DNA of 51,557 nucleotides from CALFXN01 sp964451935 (GCA_964451935.1 CAYVKE010000010.1:1-51557), one strand, 5' to 3'. Shown: positions 23,641 to 33,108, counted from the first letter of the stretch. Numbers and translations: made by a program. The notes: generated by a model from the sequence alone, not told the origin.

Positions 23641-23695
23641 AGCTGGCCCTCTGGGTCAGCAGGAATACTATATCACAGGGATCCTGACGCGGCAA
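23641..23695 (-). promoter_or_regulatory. rpmH promoter overlapping the helicase stop, with a hairpin at the start site
   Basis: On the minus strand TTGCCG (23690-23695) and TATAGT (23667-23672) are 17 bp apart with an extended -10 TGA. The -35 and spacer lie within the last codons of the upstream helicase gene, whose stop abuts the -10 box. A hairpin GCTGACCC-3-GGGCCAGC (23641-23660, one mismatch) followed by TTCTTTT falls exactly at the expected start of the transcript. It may terminate the helicase mRNA and also cap the rpmH mRNA. Confidence 0.65.
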
Positions 23696-25646
23696 CGTTC
23701 TTCGCGGAATTGCGAACGCGCAGTCTCCTACACGGAACGCGCGGCAATGACGACAGAATGCCCCAGTCCGGCCTGTCCAGAAGACGCCGGTCCAGAATGA
23801 CGACACGCCCCCTGTCCGACGCCGTGCGAATGAGACGCCCGACGGCCTGACGCAGGAGCAGCGTCGCCATGGGCAACGTGAACGACATGAAGGATCTTCC
23901 CGATTCGAGATCGTTTCGGGCCTGAACGACAGGATCGGAGGGATGCGGGAAGGGAATCCGGTCGATGATCACCTGCGTCAGGCTTTCGCCTGGAACGTCG
24001 ATCCCCTCTCTGAAGGAAACGCTTCCGATCAGTACGGATGTTTCCAGATCGCGGAACCTTTCGAGAAGTTCCTTCCTCGACAATGTCCCCTGCACGAGCA
24101 CCTCGTACTCCCGCGGTTTCGACGTCATGCGCGCGGCCACAGCGCCAAGCAGTCTGTAGGAACTGACCAGAACGAGCGTGCGGCCTCCGTTCTCCTGACA
24201 CAGATGCTCGATGATCCGGCTTGTCGCCGCGTCGTAGCCGCTGTCCCGGACCTCGAATCCGGAATCCACGATCACAAGCTCCATCTGTTTCGGCAGATCG
24301 AAAGGGCTGCCGACACGCAGAATTTTCGTAGGCTCTATCCCGGTCTCCCGACTCCAGAATGACGGGCGATCTCCGTGAAAGAGCGTCGCCGAAACGCAGA
24401 CGACCGCATCGGGTTCGCTTCGGCCGATCGCCTCCGAGACGAGCTTGTCGCAGCGGATCGGCGCGCTTCCGCAGCCGCGTCCCTCCCTCCAGAACGTCCA
24501 CTCGGGATACCGTTCCAGCGAGAGACACCACGAAAGCGACTCCCGGATCTCGCGCACTTCGTCGAACCAGACGGACGCGCTTGCGGCGTTCTGCACCTCG
24601 GGCGACGCCTCGAACGCTCCGTTGCGATAGTCCTCGTCGATTCGCCGCAGCCGCGAGCAGATCGAGTCAAGGCGTCCGGCAAGCAGTTTTCCCCGGGAAC
24701 TCCAGTCGGCGTTGTTCCTCGGGAGACACTCTCCGTCCGGGCACAGAAGCTCCGTCCTGTCGCCGAACGCGCGCGCCTCGTTCCGGGCTTCTTCGATGTC
24801 GCTCTGCAATCCGTCGGCGTCGACGCCGTTTCCGCGGAGAAACTGCGTCAGCGATCCCGGCTTCCCGCGAAGCACCCGTAACAGATCCTCCGGCGAAAAC
24901 ATGACCGTCGCCACCGATCGCGCCGAATCCGCCATCCGGTGCGCCTCGTCGCACAGTAAAATATCAAAAGGGATCGGGAAGGGTTTTCCCGCCTCGAGAA
25001 TATACGAGAAGAACAGATGATAGTTCGCGACCACGACCTGCCATTCCTGCGCCCTGCGAAGCTGCGCAAGGACGAAACAACGGTCGCGATGGGGGCATGC
25101 GGAACCGATGCATCCCCGGCTCGAGGACGCGATCACCGGAAGAACAGGGCTCCGCTGGTCCAGAGACAGTTCGGCGAGATCGCCCGTTTCGGTCCTCCCA
25201 ACCCAGTCGAGAACCATTCGTGACGTATCGCCCTCGTCGCCGAAGGAGAGAAATCCGTTTTCCTCAAGTTCCAGGCAACGGCGGATGCAGGCGTAATTTC
25301 CCCGTCCCTTGAGAAGTCCGTGCGAAACGGGACGTCCGAGTATCGCTTCCATGGAGGGGATGTCCTTGGCGACAAGCTGTTCCTGAAGCGGAATGCCGCC
25401 CGTCAGCACGAGAATCCTTCCATCGTTCGGAATGCAGTGCAACAGAGCCGGAAGCAGCAACGCAAAGGTCTTTCCCACGCCGGGCGGCGCCTCCGCCGCC
25501 AGAATCTCTCCCCCCTCGCGTTCGACCGTTTCCCAAACCGCATTCGCCAGTTCGAGTTGTTCCTTTCTGTTCTCATATCCCGGAAAGCGTGAAGCAATCA
25601 CGCCGCCGGGACCGAAAACCCCGTCCATATCCATAAATGCATTCAC
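23673..25646 (-). CDS. dinG: DinG/XPD-like ATP-dependent helicase
   Basis: A superfamily 2 helicase of about 657 residues. Walker A is APPGVGKT, preceded by a Q-motif-like region; the Walker B box is LLCDEAHRM, and motifs V and VI appear as SFREGIDVPGE and QAVGRLIRT. Between motifs Ia and II, four cysteines (in YACIRRC, RGCIGSAC and HRDRC) fit the iron-sulfur cluster of XPD/DinG helicases. It probably unwinds DNA or R-loops 5' to 3'. Three starts are credible: GTG here with AAAGG upstream, ATG at 25634 with GGTGA upstream, and ATG at 25703 without a ribosome site. It is divergent from rpsT. Confidence 0.88.
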   Translation of the reverse strand: MNAFMDMDGVFGPGGVIASRFPGYENRKEQLELANAVWETVEREGGEILAAEAPPGVGKTFALLLPALLHCIPNDGRILVLTGGIPLQEQLVAKDIPSMEAILGRPVSHGLLKGRGNYACIRRCLELEENGFLSFGDEGDTSRMVLDWVGRTETGDLAELSLDQRSPVLPVIASSSRGCIGSACPHRDRCFVLAQLRRAQEWQVVVANYHLFFSYILEAGKPFPIPFDILLCDEAHRMADSARSVATVMFSPEDLLRVLRGKPGSLTQFLRGNGVDADGLQSDIEEARNEARAFGDRTELLCPDGECLPRNNADWSSRGKLLAGRLDSICSRLRRIDEDYRNGAFEASPEVQNAASASVWFDEVREIRESLSWCLSLERYPEWTFWREGRGCGSAPIRCDKLVSEAIGRSEPDAVVCVSATLFHGDRPSFWSRETGIEPTKILRVGSPFDLPKQMELVIVDSGFEVRDSGYDAATSRIIEHLCQENGGRTLVLVSSYRLLGAVAARMTSKPREYEVLVQGTLSRKELLERFRDLETSVLIGSVSFREGIDVPGESLTQVIIDRIPFPHPSDPVVQARNDLESGRSFMSFTLPMATLLLRQAVGRLIRTASDRGRVVILDRRLLDRPDWGILSSLPRVPCRRLRVRNSAKNVAASGSL

Positions 25647-25681
25647 CAATAGCCTTTCTGCACAATCCCCGGCGGCTTCTC

Positions 25682-25711
25682 TTGCGAATGGAACTCCGGG
25701 CATGCTAGAAT
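25682..25711 (+). promoter_or_regulatory. Predicted rpsT promoter
   Basis: TTGCGA (25682-25687) and TAGAAT (25706-25711) are 18 bp apart with an extended -10 TGC. The start site would be about 25 bp before the rpsT start codon. The promoter overlaps the possible 5' end of the divergent helicase gene. Confidence 0.65.
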
Positions 25712-25743
25712 GTTATGCGTTTTGCAGGGAGGAGGTGACGTTC

Positions 25744-26028
25744 GTGCCGAACAAAAAGTCAGCGGAAAAGCGGATGCGCCAGAGCGAAAAGAACAGGCTC
25801 TACAATCGCTACTGGACGACAAGATGCAAAACCGCCGTCAAAAAGGTCCTTGAAGCAGTCGAAAGCAAAGACACCGAACTCGCTGCAAAGCGGTTCGATG
25901 TTGCGCAGGGAGTGATCGACAAGGCTGTCGTCAAAGGGGTTATGCACCACAACACCGGAGACCGCAGAAAGGCGATGCTCTCCAACCGGGTCAAGCAGCT
26001 TTCCGCACAACCCGCCGCGCAGGAATAA
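25744..26028 (+). CDS. rpsT: 30S ribosomal protein S20
   Basis: A 94-residue Lys- and Arg-rich protein: PNKKSAEKRMRQSEKNRLYN at the start and VVKGVMHHNTGDRRKAMLSNRV near the end are typical S20. The start is GTG with GGAGGTGA 5 bases upstream. It is a single-gene transcript converging on holA; the rpsT-holA neighbourhood is common. Confidence 0.96.
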   Translation: MPNKKSAEKRMRQSEKNRLYNRYWTTRCKTAVKKVLEAVESKDTELAAKRFDVAQGVIDKAVVKGVMHHNTGDRRKAMLSNRVKQLSAQPAAQE

Positions 26029-26063
26029 CGTTTTTTCGAATTTCCTCACGAAAGAAAAAGGCG

Positions 26064-26107
26064 AAGAGCCGACGTGTGAGCTTGTGTTCACGCCTCGGCT
26101 CTTTTCT
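26064..26107. terminator. Shared terminator of rpsT and holA
   Basis: An inverted repeat AAGAGCCGA / TCGGCTCTT, continued by a partly paired inner stem (CGTGTGA / TTCACGC), with T residues on the right and A residues on the left. On the plus strand it ends rpsT. Its right arm lies within the last codons of holA, so on the minus strand the hairpin spans the holA stop. Confidence 0.8.
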
Positions 26108-27035
26108 TGTTCCCATATCCGCGGAGGACGTGAAGCACCGCCGACTCGAAGCCGGCGACGCCCGTCCCTTTCCCCGTCTTCTCTCCGTACGAGGTCGCGA
26201 TCAGGGAGTGCGAAAGAAAGAGCAGCTCGGCTTTCGAATAGCGCTTCGCACACTCCGCGGCCATCTTCGACTGATACGGTTTCGCTCCGAGAGCCGCGGA
26301 AAGGTCTTTGTCCGGCGAACGCTGAAAAAGCATCATATACAGGGCCAGCCGCACGCGGTTATGAAGCGCCGTAAGCGCCGGCAAAAAGCTGTCCTCCCTG
26401 CGAATCGCCGGAAACGATGCGAGAACATCCTTCCATTCCGCCCGGCAGAACGCATCCACGAAACGCAGCATGTCGCTTTTCCCTTCGTCGAAGGAAAACT
26501 TCCGCACGAGTTCGGCGGTTATTTTTCTGTCTCCGGAGTACGAGCCGATCTTGTTCACCTCGGCGAGAAGCTCTTCCGGATCCTCCATAAATTCGACCAA
26601 CAGATGCGCGGCGTCCTCGTCGAGCCTGATATCGGAGTCCTTCGCCTTCGAACGAAGCCAGGAAACCTTCGCATCGAACCAGAAGGGTGGGGCATCCTCT
26701 GAGATGCAGCGGACGCGATCCGCAATCTCTTTCGGGAAAACCCCCTTCCCGATCTTCTCGAAAACCAACAAGAGGACGCTCATTTCATCGTCGCCGCCGA
26801 CATTGCGGAAATTCTGCGGCGGCAACGGGCCAAGCTCGACCGCCTCTTCGACGACGACGTACTCCTTTTCGGCGAAGAGACCTTCAGAACCGGACAGGGC
26901 GAACAGCTCGCCCCACGTCCCGCCCTGAATTATGCGCCCGAGGCGGAATCCGGACGCCTCAAGCGCTTCCTTCTGTTCCTTCAGAAGCCGCCGCTGGGTC
27001 GCCCCGGCGGCGGCGATCGCTATCAGGCGCGGCAC
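26088..27035 (-). CDS. holA: DNA polymerase III delta subunit
   Basis: A 315-residue HolA-like protein. It has the weakly conserved delta-subunit pattern: an N-terminal AAA-like fold, VVVEEAVELG, FMEDPEELLAEVNKIGSYSG, and the C-terminal collar helices with LALYMMLFQRSPDKDLSAALG...KPYQ and AKRYSKAELL. Delta opens the beta clamp within the clamp loader. The call is supported by the leuS-holA-rpsT neighbourhood. The start overlaps the leuS stop by 13 bases, indicating coupling. Confidence 0.85.
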   Translation of the reverse strand: MPRLIAIAAAGATQRRLLKEQKEALEASGFRLGRIIQGGTWGELFALSGSEGLFAEKEYVVVEEAVELGPLPPQNFRNVGGDDEMSVLLLVFEKIGKGVFPKEIADRVRCISEDAPPFWFDAKVSWLRSKAKDSDIRLDEDAAHLLVEFMEDPEELLAEVNKIGSYSGDRKITAELVRKFSFDEGKSDMLRFVDAFCRAEWKDVLASFPAIRREDSFLPALTALHNRVRLALYMMLFQRSPDKDLSAALGAKPYQSKMAAECAKRYSKAELLFLSHSLIATSYGEKTGKGTGVAGFESAVLHVLRGYGNKKRAEA

Positions 27036-29521
27036 GTCTCCTTCACCACGATGTTCACGAGACGATCCGGCACGGCCACGATGCGGACGATCGTATTCCC
27101 TTCAAGCCGTTTCCTGACGGAATCCATGTCCAAAACAATCTTTTCGAGGTCTTCCTTCGATACGCCGGCCCGGATGTCGATCCGTTCGCGGATCTTGCCG
27201 TTTATCTGAACAACCACGGTGACCTGGTCGGCGGAGATCGATGCAGGATCCATCTCGGGCCACGGCGTTGCGGCGATGGTCTGTTCGCCGCCCATCATCT
27301 CCCACAACTCTTCCGTAACATGCGGACAGAACGGATTCAGGCACTGAAGCAGGATGGAAACGGCCTCACGGAAGAGGCGACGGTCGATCTCCGTTTCCTT
27401 CGGCGCCGCGACGATCGCGTTCAGAAGCTCCATCAGACGCGCCACAGCCGTATTGAACTGCCGTTCCACATCGATATCCCTCGTGACGCTCTGAATCGTC
27501 GTATGGATCTTCCGCTTGAAGTCGCGCCGCGCCTGATCGGAAAGGACATCCATCCCGACAGGGTTGTCAGGCGTTTCCCTGAGAATATCCGCCGATTCGC
27601 TCACGACGCGATACACGCGGTTCAGGAAACGATGCGTCCCTTCCACGCCCTGGTCCGACCAATCGAGATCGTTCTCGGGCGGCGCGGCGAAAAGTATGAA
27701 CAGACGCGCCGTATCGGCACCGAACTTGTCGATGATTTCGTCCGGATCCACGACGTTTCCGAGCGATTTGGACATCTTCGCGCCGTCCTTGATGACCATT
27801 CCCTGCGTGAGAAGGTTCTTGAACGGTTCGCGCTCGGGACAAAGCCCCATATCCGCGAAGAACTTCGTGAAAAACCTGGCGTAGATGAGATGCAGACAGG
27901 CATGCTCGATCCCGCCGATATACTGGTCGACGTTCATCCAGTACTTCACGTCGTCGACATTGAACACCTCGTTGTCGTCCAGGGGGGAGCAATAGCGCAG
28001 GAAATACCACGACGAGCAGATGAACGTATCCATTGTATCCGCTTCCCGCCGCGCGGGACCGCCGCATTTCGGACACGTCGCCCGAAGCCATGCCTCGTCT
28101 TCGGCGAGCGGAGACTTTCCGTTCTCCTTGATCTTGACCTCCATCGGAAGCAGGACCGGCAGATCTTCTTCCGGAACCGGAACGATTCCGCAGTGTTCAC
28201 AATAGACGACCGGAATGGGCGCGCCCCAGTACCGCTGGCGGGAGATGAGCCAGTCGCGCAGGCGGAAGTTGACTTCCTTCTTACAATAGCCCTTCGATTC
28301 CCCCCACTCGATCATCTTCGTGATGGCTTCCTGCGTCGGAAGACCGTCGAACTCGCCCGAATTGCACGAGACGCCGTCTTCCTCGAAGGCGGCGTCCATC
28401 GTCGCGCCGTCGAGTTCACTGCCCTCGGGGCGAATGACGACATCGACGGGAATGCCGTACTTGCGGGCGAAATCGAAGTCACGCTGATCGTGCGCCGGAA
28501 CGCCCATGATCGCTCCCGTGCCGTAATCCATGAGGATGTAGTTTGCGATCCATATCGGAACCCTGCGGCCGTTCACTGGGTTGACGCCGAAGACCCCGGT
28601 GTCGATTCCGAGCTTCTCTCCGCCGACGGCCGTTCGCTCGATCTCGTTCTGTTGCTTGCACCGCTGCACGAACGCGTCGATCTCGGCGCGCTTCGGCGAA
28701 CGCTCCATGATGTCGGTCACCATCGGGTGTTCCGCCGAAAGCGCGATGAACGTCACTCCGTAGATCGTGTCGAAGCGCGTGGTGAAGGTCTCAAGCTTCC
28801 GTCCGACTTCGGGGACGTCGAACGTAAGGCGCGCGCCCTCCGATCGTCCGATCCAGTTCCGCTGCATCAGAAGCACCCTCTCGGGCCAGCCGCCCTTGAG
28901 GTCGTCCAGGCAGTCGACAAGTTCCTGCGCGTAGTCCGTAATTCGCAGGAACCACTGTTCGAGGTTCTTCTTCACGACCGGCGTTCCGCAGCGCCAGCAG
29001 ACGCCGTTGTTGATCACCTGTTCGTTCGCGAGCACCGTATTGCAGCTCTCGCACCAGTTCACGGGGGCGTGCTTGCGATACGCGAGTCCCTTCTTGAACA
29101 TCTGCAGGAAGATCCACTGCGTCCACCGGTAATACCTCGGATGACACGTTTCCACCCTGCGACGCCAGTCGTAACTGCACCCCATATGCTTGAGCTGTTC
29201 GGTCATGTGCTCGATGTTCTTCCACGTCCACGCATGGGGATGGCTGTTGTACTTGATGGCCGCGTTCTCGGCGGGCAGTCCGAAGGCATCGAATCCCATG
29301 GGATGCAGGACGTTGAACCCCCTCTTCCAGAGGAACCGGGTCATCATGTCGCCGATGGAGTAGTTTCTGAGGTGACCCATGTGAAGCGCCCCGCTCGGAT
29401 ACGGAAACATCTCGAGGCAGTAGAACTTCTTCCTGGAGGGATCCGTCTCTACGTTGAAGGTCCTGTTCTCGTCCCAGTAGTGCTGCCATTTCGCCTCTAT
29501 CGTCCGGAAATCGTATGCCAT
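27023..29521 (-). CDS. leuS: Leucine-tRNA ligase
   Basis: An 832-residue class I synthetase with HMGHLRNYSIGD (HIGH motif, about 47-58) and KMSKSLGN (KMSKS), plus the CP1 editing domain between them with TFIALSAEHP and GTGAIMGVPAHDQRD. A zinc-type insertion with CESCN and CWRCG, CEHCG and CPKCG follows the bacterial pattern. The ATG has GGAGGG 6 bases upstream. HolA overlaps its end. I see no T-box; a simple promoter lies about 60 bp upstream. Confidence 0.97.
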   Translation of the reverse strand: MAYDFRTIEAKWQHYWDENRTFNVETDPSRKKFYCLEMFPYPSGALHMGHLRNYSIGDMMTRFLWKRGFNVLHPMGFDAFGLPAENAAIKYNSHPHAWTWKNIEHMTEQLKHMGCSYDWRRRVETCHPRYYRWTQWIFLQMFKKGLAYRKHAPVNWCESCNTVLANEQVINNGVCWRCGTPVVKKNLEQWFLRITDYAQELVDCLDDLKGGWPERVLLMQRNWIGRSEGARLTFDVPEVGRKLETFTTRFDTIYGVTFIALSAEHPMVTDIMERSPKRAEIDAFVQRCKQQNEIERTAVGGEKLGIDTGVFGVNPVNGRRVPIWIANYILMDYGTGAIMGVPAHDQRDFDFARKYGIPVDVVIRPEGSELDGATMDAAFEEDGVSCNSGEFDGLPTQEAITKMIEWGESKGYCKKEVNFRLRDWLISRQRYWGAPIPVVYCEHCGIVPVPEEDLPVLLPMEVKIKENGKSPLAEDEAWLRATCPKCGGPARREADTMDTFICSSWYFLRYCSPLDDNEVFNVDDVKYWMNVDQYIGGIEHACLHLIYARFFTKFFADMGLCPEREPFKNLLTQGMVIKDGAKMSKSLGNVVDPDEIIDKFGADTARLFILFAAPPENDLDWSDQGVEGTHRFLNRVYRVVSESADILRETPDNPVGMDVLSDQARRDFKRKIHTTIQSVTRDIDVERQFNTAVARLMELLNAIVAAPKETEIDRRLFREAVSILLQCLNPFCPHVTEELWEMMGGEQTIAATPWPEMDPASISADQVTVVVQINGKIRERIDIRAGVSKEDLEKIVLDMDSVRKRLEGNTIVRIVAVPDRLVNIVVKETCRA

Positions 29522-29580
29522 GTGGCGCCCTCCTTGAGCTTTGTCTGAAACAGCGTATTGTTTTCGGTCAGTATTGGGAC

Positions 29581-29608
29581 ATTATAGTCCGGCTCCATCT
29601 TCCTGCAA
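29581..29608 (-). promoter_or_regulatory. Predicted leuS promoter
   Basis: On the minus strand a perfect TATAAT (29581-29586) follows TTGCAG (29603-29608) with a 16-bp spacer. It lies just after the stop of the slipin gene and about 60 bp before leuS. Confidence 0.65.
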
Positions 29609-29615
29609 AGGAGCG

Positions 29616-30428
29616 TCAGCTTTTGGACGAATCCCCCGCTCCGAACTGTTTCAGAAACGGACGGAAAAGATCGATCGGAATCGGGAAGATCGTCGTCGAA
29701 CTCTTCTCGTTCGTTATTTCGCGAAGAGTCTGGAGATATCGCAGCTGCAACGTCACCGGCGAAACTTCCATCAAACGGGCGGCCTCGCTGAGCTTTTCCG
29801 CCGCCTGGAATTCGCCCTCCGCCGATATGATCTTCGCGCGGCGTTCGCGCTCGGCTTCGGCCTGCTTTGCCATCGCGCGCTTCATTCCCTCCGGAAGCTC
29901 CAGCTCTTTGACCTCGACCGCGCTCACCTTGATCCCCCACGGATCGGTCCGGTCGTCGATGATCTTCTGCAGCTCCCCGTTGATCTTCTCGCGCGACGAA
30001 AGCACGTCGTCGAGATCGACCGAGCCGATGACCGACCGAAGCGTCGTCTGCGAGAGCTGGCTCGTCGCCATGATGTGATTTTCGACTTCGACGACGGATC
30101 TCGACGAATCCATGACCCGGAAATACACCACCGCGTTCACCTTGATCGGCACGTTGTCCTTCGTGATGACTTCCTGAACGGGAACATCCAGGACCACGGT
30201 CCGGAGATCCACGCGCACGACCCGGTCAACGAACGGAATGACGATGACCAGACCGGGGCCCTTTGTGCCGATCAGCCGTCCAAGGCGAAAGACGACCAGA
30301 CGCTGGTACTCCGTGACGATTTTCACCGCCGACATCAGAACGAATACGATGATGACGATGAACCCGAGGGAACTCCCTATGCTCCAAAGCGCGTCGAACA
30401 AAAGATCGATAACTCCCATATCCGTCAC
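29616..30428 (-). CDS. Slipin (SPFH/stomatin-like membrane protein)
   Basis: A 270-residue protein with one N-terminal membrane helix (about 18-38), the SPFH/Band 7 domain (EYQRLVVFRLGRLIGTKGPGL, DLRTVVLDVPVQEVITKDNV), a helical region (MAKQAEAERERRAKIISAEGEFQAAEKL) and a short C-terminus. Slipins form oligomers at the membrane and are encoded beside NfeD proteases in bacteria and archaea, exactly as here. The GTG start overlaps the nfeD stop (GTGA); an ATG three codons later is an alternative. Confidence 0.92.
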   Translation of the reverse strand: MTDMGVIDLLFDALWSIGSSLGFIVIIVFVLMSAVKIVTEYQRLVVFRLGRLIGTKGPGLVIVIPFVDRVVRVDLRTVVLDVPVQEVITKDNVPIKVNAVVYFRVMDSSRSVVEVENHIMATSQLSQTTLRSVIGSVDLDDVLSSREKINGELQKIIDDRTDPWGIKVSAVEVKELELPEGMKRAMAKQAEAERERRAKIISAEGEFQAAEKLSEAARLMEVSPVTLQLRYLQTLREITNEKSSTTIFPIPIDLFRPFLKQFGAGDSSKS

Positions 30429-31753
30429 TTCCCTTCTTTGTCATCCGGCCTGACGACAAGCGTCATGCCCCGGAACCTGACAACGCGAACGGACGCGCCC
30501 GATTTCAGATGCTCGCCCGTTTCGGTCTCCGCGGTCCAGAGTTCTCCGCGGCATTTCACGAGTCCGGAAGGATCGAGCGCTTCGAAAACCGTCGCTTCGT
30601 CGTCGATCATCCCCTCCATCCCGGATTCCGGCTTTCGTTTCAAGCTGCGAACGACAAGAAAGACCACAACGAGGAAAAAGATCCCCATCCCCACGCTCAT
30701 GCCGACGATCAGGTCGAGCGGCGCGCTCAGAAGCTCGCCGTCCGGCGCGCGAAAGACGACGAGGCTCCCCGTCACGATCGCCGCAAGACCGAAAAGACTC
30801 AGAATTCCGATCCCTCCCACGAGAATGTCGAGAACCATCACGCCGACGCCGACCAGAAGGAGAAGAATCCCCGCCCAGTTGAAGGGCAGAACCCGGAGGC
30901 CGAACGCGCCGAGAAGGACCAGGACGGCCCCCGCCGTTCCGAGAACGAATCCGCCGGGAGACATGATCTCGAAGAATATGGCGAGAACTCCGGCCATCAG
31001 AAACAGATACGCGATATCGGGGCTCGAAAGGAACTGGAGCAGCCGCTCCCGCGCCGTCATTCGCCGTTCCCGGATTTGCGGCGACGAGAGATCGAGAACG
31101 TGCTCCCGCCCCCGGACAAGAACTGTGCGCCCCTTCAATGCGGAAAGAAGATCCTGCCGGTCGGACGCCACGACGTCGAGAAGGCCTTCCTTCATGGCCT
31201 CTTCCGTCGTGAGAGAACGGCTTTCCGTGACCATTCGCTCGGCGGCGTCCGGATTGCGCTTTCGCATCTGCGCGAGCGAACGCATATACGCGGACAGGTC
31301 GTTCAGCACCTTCCGGTTCATTTCCTTGTCGGGGACATCCTTCCCTCCGGCCGTCACCGGATGCGCCGCGCCGACGTTCGTCCCCGGCGCCATCGCCGCG
31401 ACATGCGCCGCCTGAAGCAGAAAGGCGCCCGCTGAGGCCGCCCGCGCGCCCTCGGGAGCGACCCAGACGACAACCGGGACAGGAGACTCGAGAATCGCGG
31501 ACACGATGGCCCGCAGCGACGACACGAGGCCGCCCGGCGTATCGAGTTCGCACACGACGAGCGCGGCGCCCTGCTCGGCGGCCTCCTTCAGTTGCGGGAT
31601 CACGTGGTTCTCCATAGAAACGCCTACCGTCCCCTCAAGCCGCAGGAACACGACGGTCTGCCCCGAAGCAAAAGCCGGCAGGGAAGAAAACAGCAAAACA
31701 AGCGCCCACAACAGGAAGGCCGCCGTCCGAAGCCCTCTCACGCGACACATCAC
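30425..31753 (-). CDS. NfeD1b-type membrane serine protease
   Basis: A 442-residue protein: signal peptide (about 1-30), ClpP-like protease domain with the nucleophile in ARAASAGAFLLQAAH (about 106-120) and APGTNVGAAHPV, four to five membrane segments (about 250-375), and a C-terminal NfeD OB-fold domain (about 385-440, ending VRVVRFRGMTLVVRP). Its archaeal counterpart cleaves the C-terminus of its partner stomatin. It overlaps radA at the start and the slipin gene at the end, so radA, nfeD and slipin are one transcript. GTG and the adjacent ATG are both possible starts after GGAGGTG. Confidence 0.9.
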   Translation of the reverse strand: MMCRVRGLRTAAFLLWALVLLFSSLPAFASGQTVVFLRLEGTVGVSMENHVIPQLKEAAEQGAALVVCELDTPGGLVSSLRAIVSAILESPVPVVVWVAPEGARAASAGAFLLQAAHVAAMAPGTNVGAAHPVTAGGKDVPDKEMNRKVLNDLSAYMRSLAQMRKRNPDAAERMVTESRSLTTEEAMKEGLLDVVASDRQDLLSALKGRTVLVRGREHVLDLSSPQIRERRMTARERLLQFLSSPDIAYLFLMAGVLAIFFEIMSPGGFVLGTAGAVLVLLGAFGLRVLPFNWAGILLLLVGVGVMVLDILVGGIGILSLFGLAAIVTGSLVVFRAPDGELLSAPLDLIVGMSVGMGIFFLVVVFLVVRSLKRKPESGMEGMIDDEATVFEALDPSGLVKCRGELWTAETETGEHLKSGASVRVVRFRGMTLVVRPDDKEGK

Positions 31754-33108
31754 CGCATCACCTCCTCCAGAACTTCGAAAACCCGGGACTTCGCGACGAC
31801 CCGGATATTCCGCAGATCCTTCTCACGCGCAATGCCGGGAACGCGCGCCTCCTGCAGGGAACTCGCGTAGACCTGCGTAAAGCCGTTTCGGGCGGCTTCG
31901 CGCAGGCGCAGCGGAAAACGCGTCACGGGACGAATCTCGCCCGCCAGTCCGACTTCGCCGATGAAGCAGGAGCCCGAAGCGAGCGGCGCGTCGCGCACCG
32001 CGGACGCAAGCGCCGCGCACAGCGCGAGGTCGGCCGCCGGTTCCTGGAGGTTCAGCCCCCCCGTAACGTTGACGTAGATATCCCACGAACTGCTCGGGAT
32101 GCGGCATCGTTTTTCCACAACCGCGGAGAAGAGATGCAGCTTGTTGATATCCACGCCCCGCGCCGTACGCCTGGGATACGGAAAGGCCGTCGGGGCCGCC
32201 AGAGTCTGTATTTCCGCGACGAGCGGCGTGTTCCCCTCGACGGCCACCGTCAGCGCGACGCCCGGAACGGACAATTCCGCCTTGTTCCAGAAGAGGCCGC
32301 TCATGTCGCGAACCGGGGACAACCCCGTTTCCGTCATCTCGAAAACCGCCATTTCGTCCGTGCTTCCGAAGCGGTTCTTCGACGCCCGCAGCGTCCTGTT
32401 CGGCGAATACTCCTCTCCGGAAAAGGACAAAACGACATCCACCATATGTTCTAATAGCATCGGTCCCGCGATGCGTCCCTCTTTCGTGATGTGTCCGACG
32501 AGGACGACCGGAATTTCGTGCTTCTTCGCCTCTTCCAGCACGCGGGACGCGACCGCGCGCACCTGGTTCGGCGTTCCCGGCCAGCCGCCATCTTCCGCCC
32601 GCATCGCCTGCACGCTGTCAACGACGACAAAGGAATGCCCGGGCATATATTCGAGCGCGGAGGAAAGATCCGTATCACCGATCACGTCGAGTCCGCTTTC
32701 CACCGCATTCAGTCTTCGGGCCCGCAACGCCACCTGCGATGTCGACTCCTCGCCGGAGATATACAGCACGTTCGCCCCGGAGCGTGCAAGATATCCGCTG
32801 ACCTGCAGGAGCAGCGTCGACTTCCCGATCCCCGGCTGCCCCCCGAGAAGCGCCACGCTTCCCGGAACGAATCCCCCTCCCAGAACCCGGTCGAATTCTT
32901 CGATCCCGGAAGAGATCCGTTCCGGAGAACGCACGTCGACGACATTGGTCACATGAGCCGCCCGCGTCCGATCGCCGGAGGGCGCGCTCGGCGCTTCCCG
33001 GACGACAAGCGTTCCCCAGGCTCCGCACGAAGGGCACTTTCCCGCCCAGATCGTCACGGAGTTGCCGCATTCGGAACATATGTACATTTTGGCGGTCTTT
33101 TGCGCCAT
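31750..33108 (-). CDS. radA: DNA repair protein RadA
   Basis: A 452-residue protein with the N-terminal zinc finger (CSECG, CPSCG), RecA-like ATPase with Walker A GQPGIGKST (about 95-103), the RadA-specific KNRFGSTDE motif, and a C-terminal Lon-like domain (GGLNLQEPAADLALCAAL). RadA is a hexameric helicase driving branch migration in recombination. The ATG with GGAG 7 bases upstream gives the family N-terminus MAQKTAKMYICSECG; a further 20 codons upstream are not conserved. Confidence 0.96.
   Translation of the reverse strand: MAQKTAKMYICSECGNSVTIWAGKCPSCGAWGTLVVREAPSAPSGDRTRAAHVTNVVDVRSPERISSGIEEFDRVLGGGFVPGSVALLGGQPGIGKSTLLLQVSGYLARSGANVLYISGEESTSQVALRARRLNAVESGLDVIGDTDLSSALEYMPGHSFVVVDSVQAMRAEDGGWPGTPNQVRAVASRVLEEAKKHEIPVVLVGHITKEGRIAGPMLLEHMVDVVLSFSGEEYSPNRTLRASKNRFGSTDEMAVFEMTETGLSPVRDMSGLFWNKAELSVPGVALTVAVEGNTPLVAEIQTLAAPTAFPYPRRTARGVDINKLHLFSAVVEKRCRIPSSSWDIYVNVTGGLNLQEPAADLALCAALASAVRDAPLASGSCFIGEVGLAGEIRPVTRFPLRLREAARNGFTQVYASSLQEARVPGIAREKDLRNIRVVAKSRVFEVLEEVMR

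Noticed and set aside
26687..29548. A 953-codon plus-strand open frame antisense to leuS
   Set aside because: Composition is dominated by Arg, His, Asp and Pro, typical of the complement of a GC-rich gene. LeuS on the other strand has all class I motifs. The frame is open because stop codons are rare in it.
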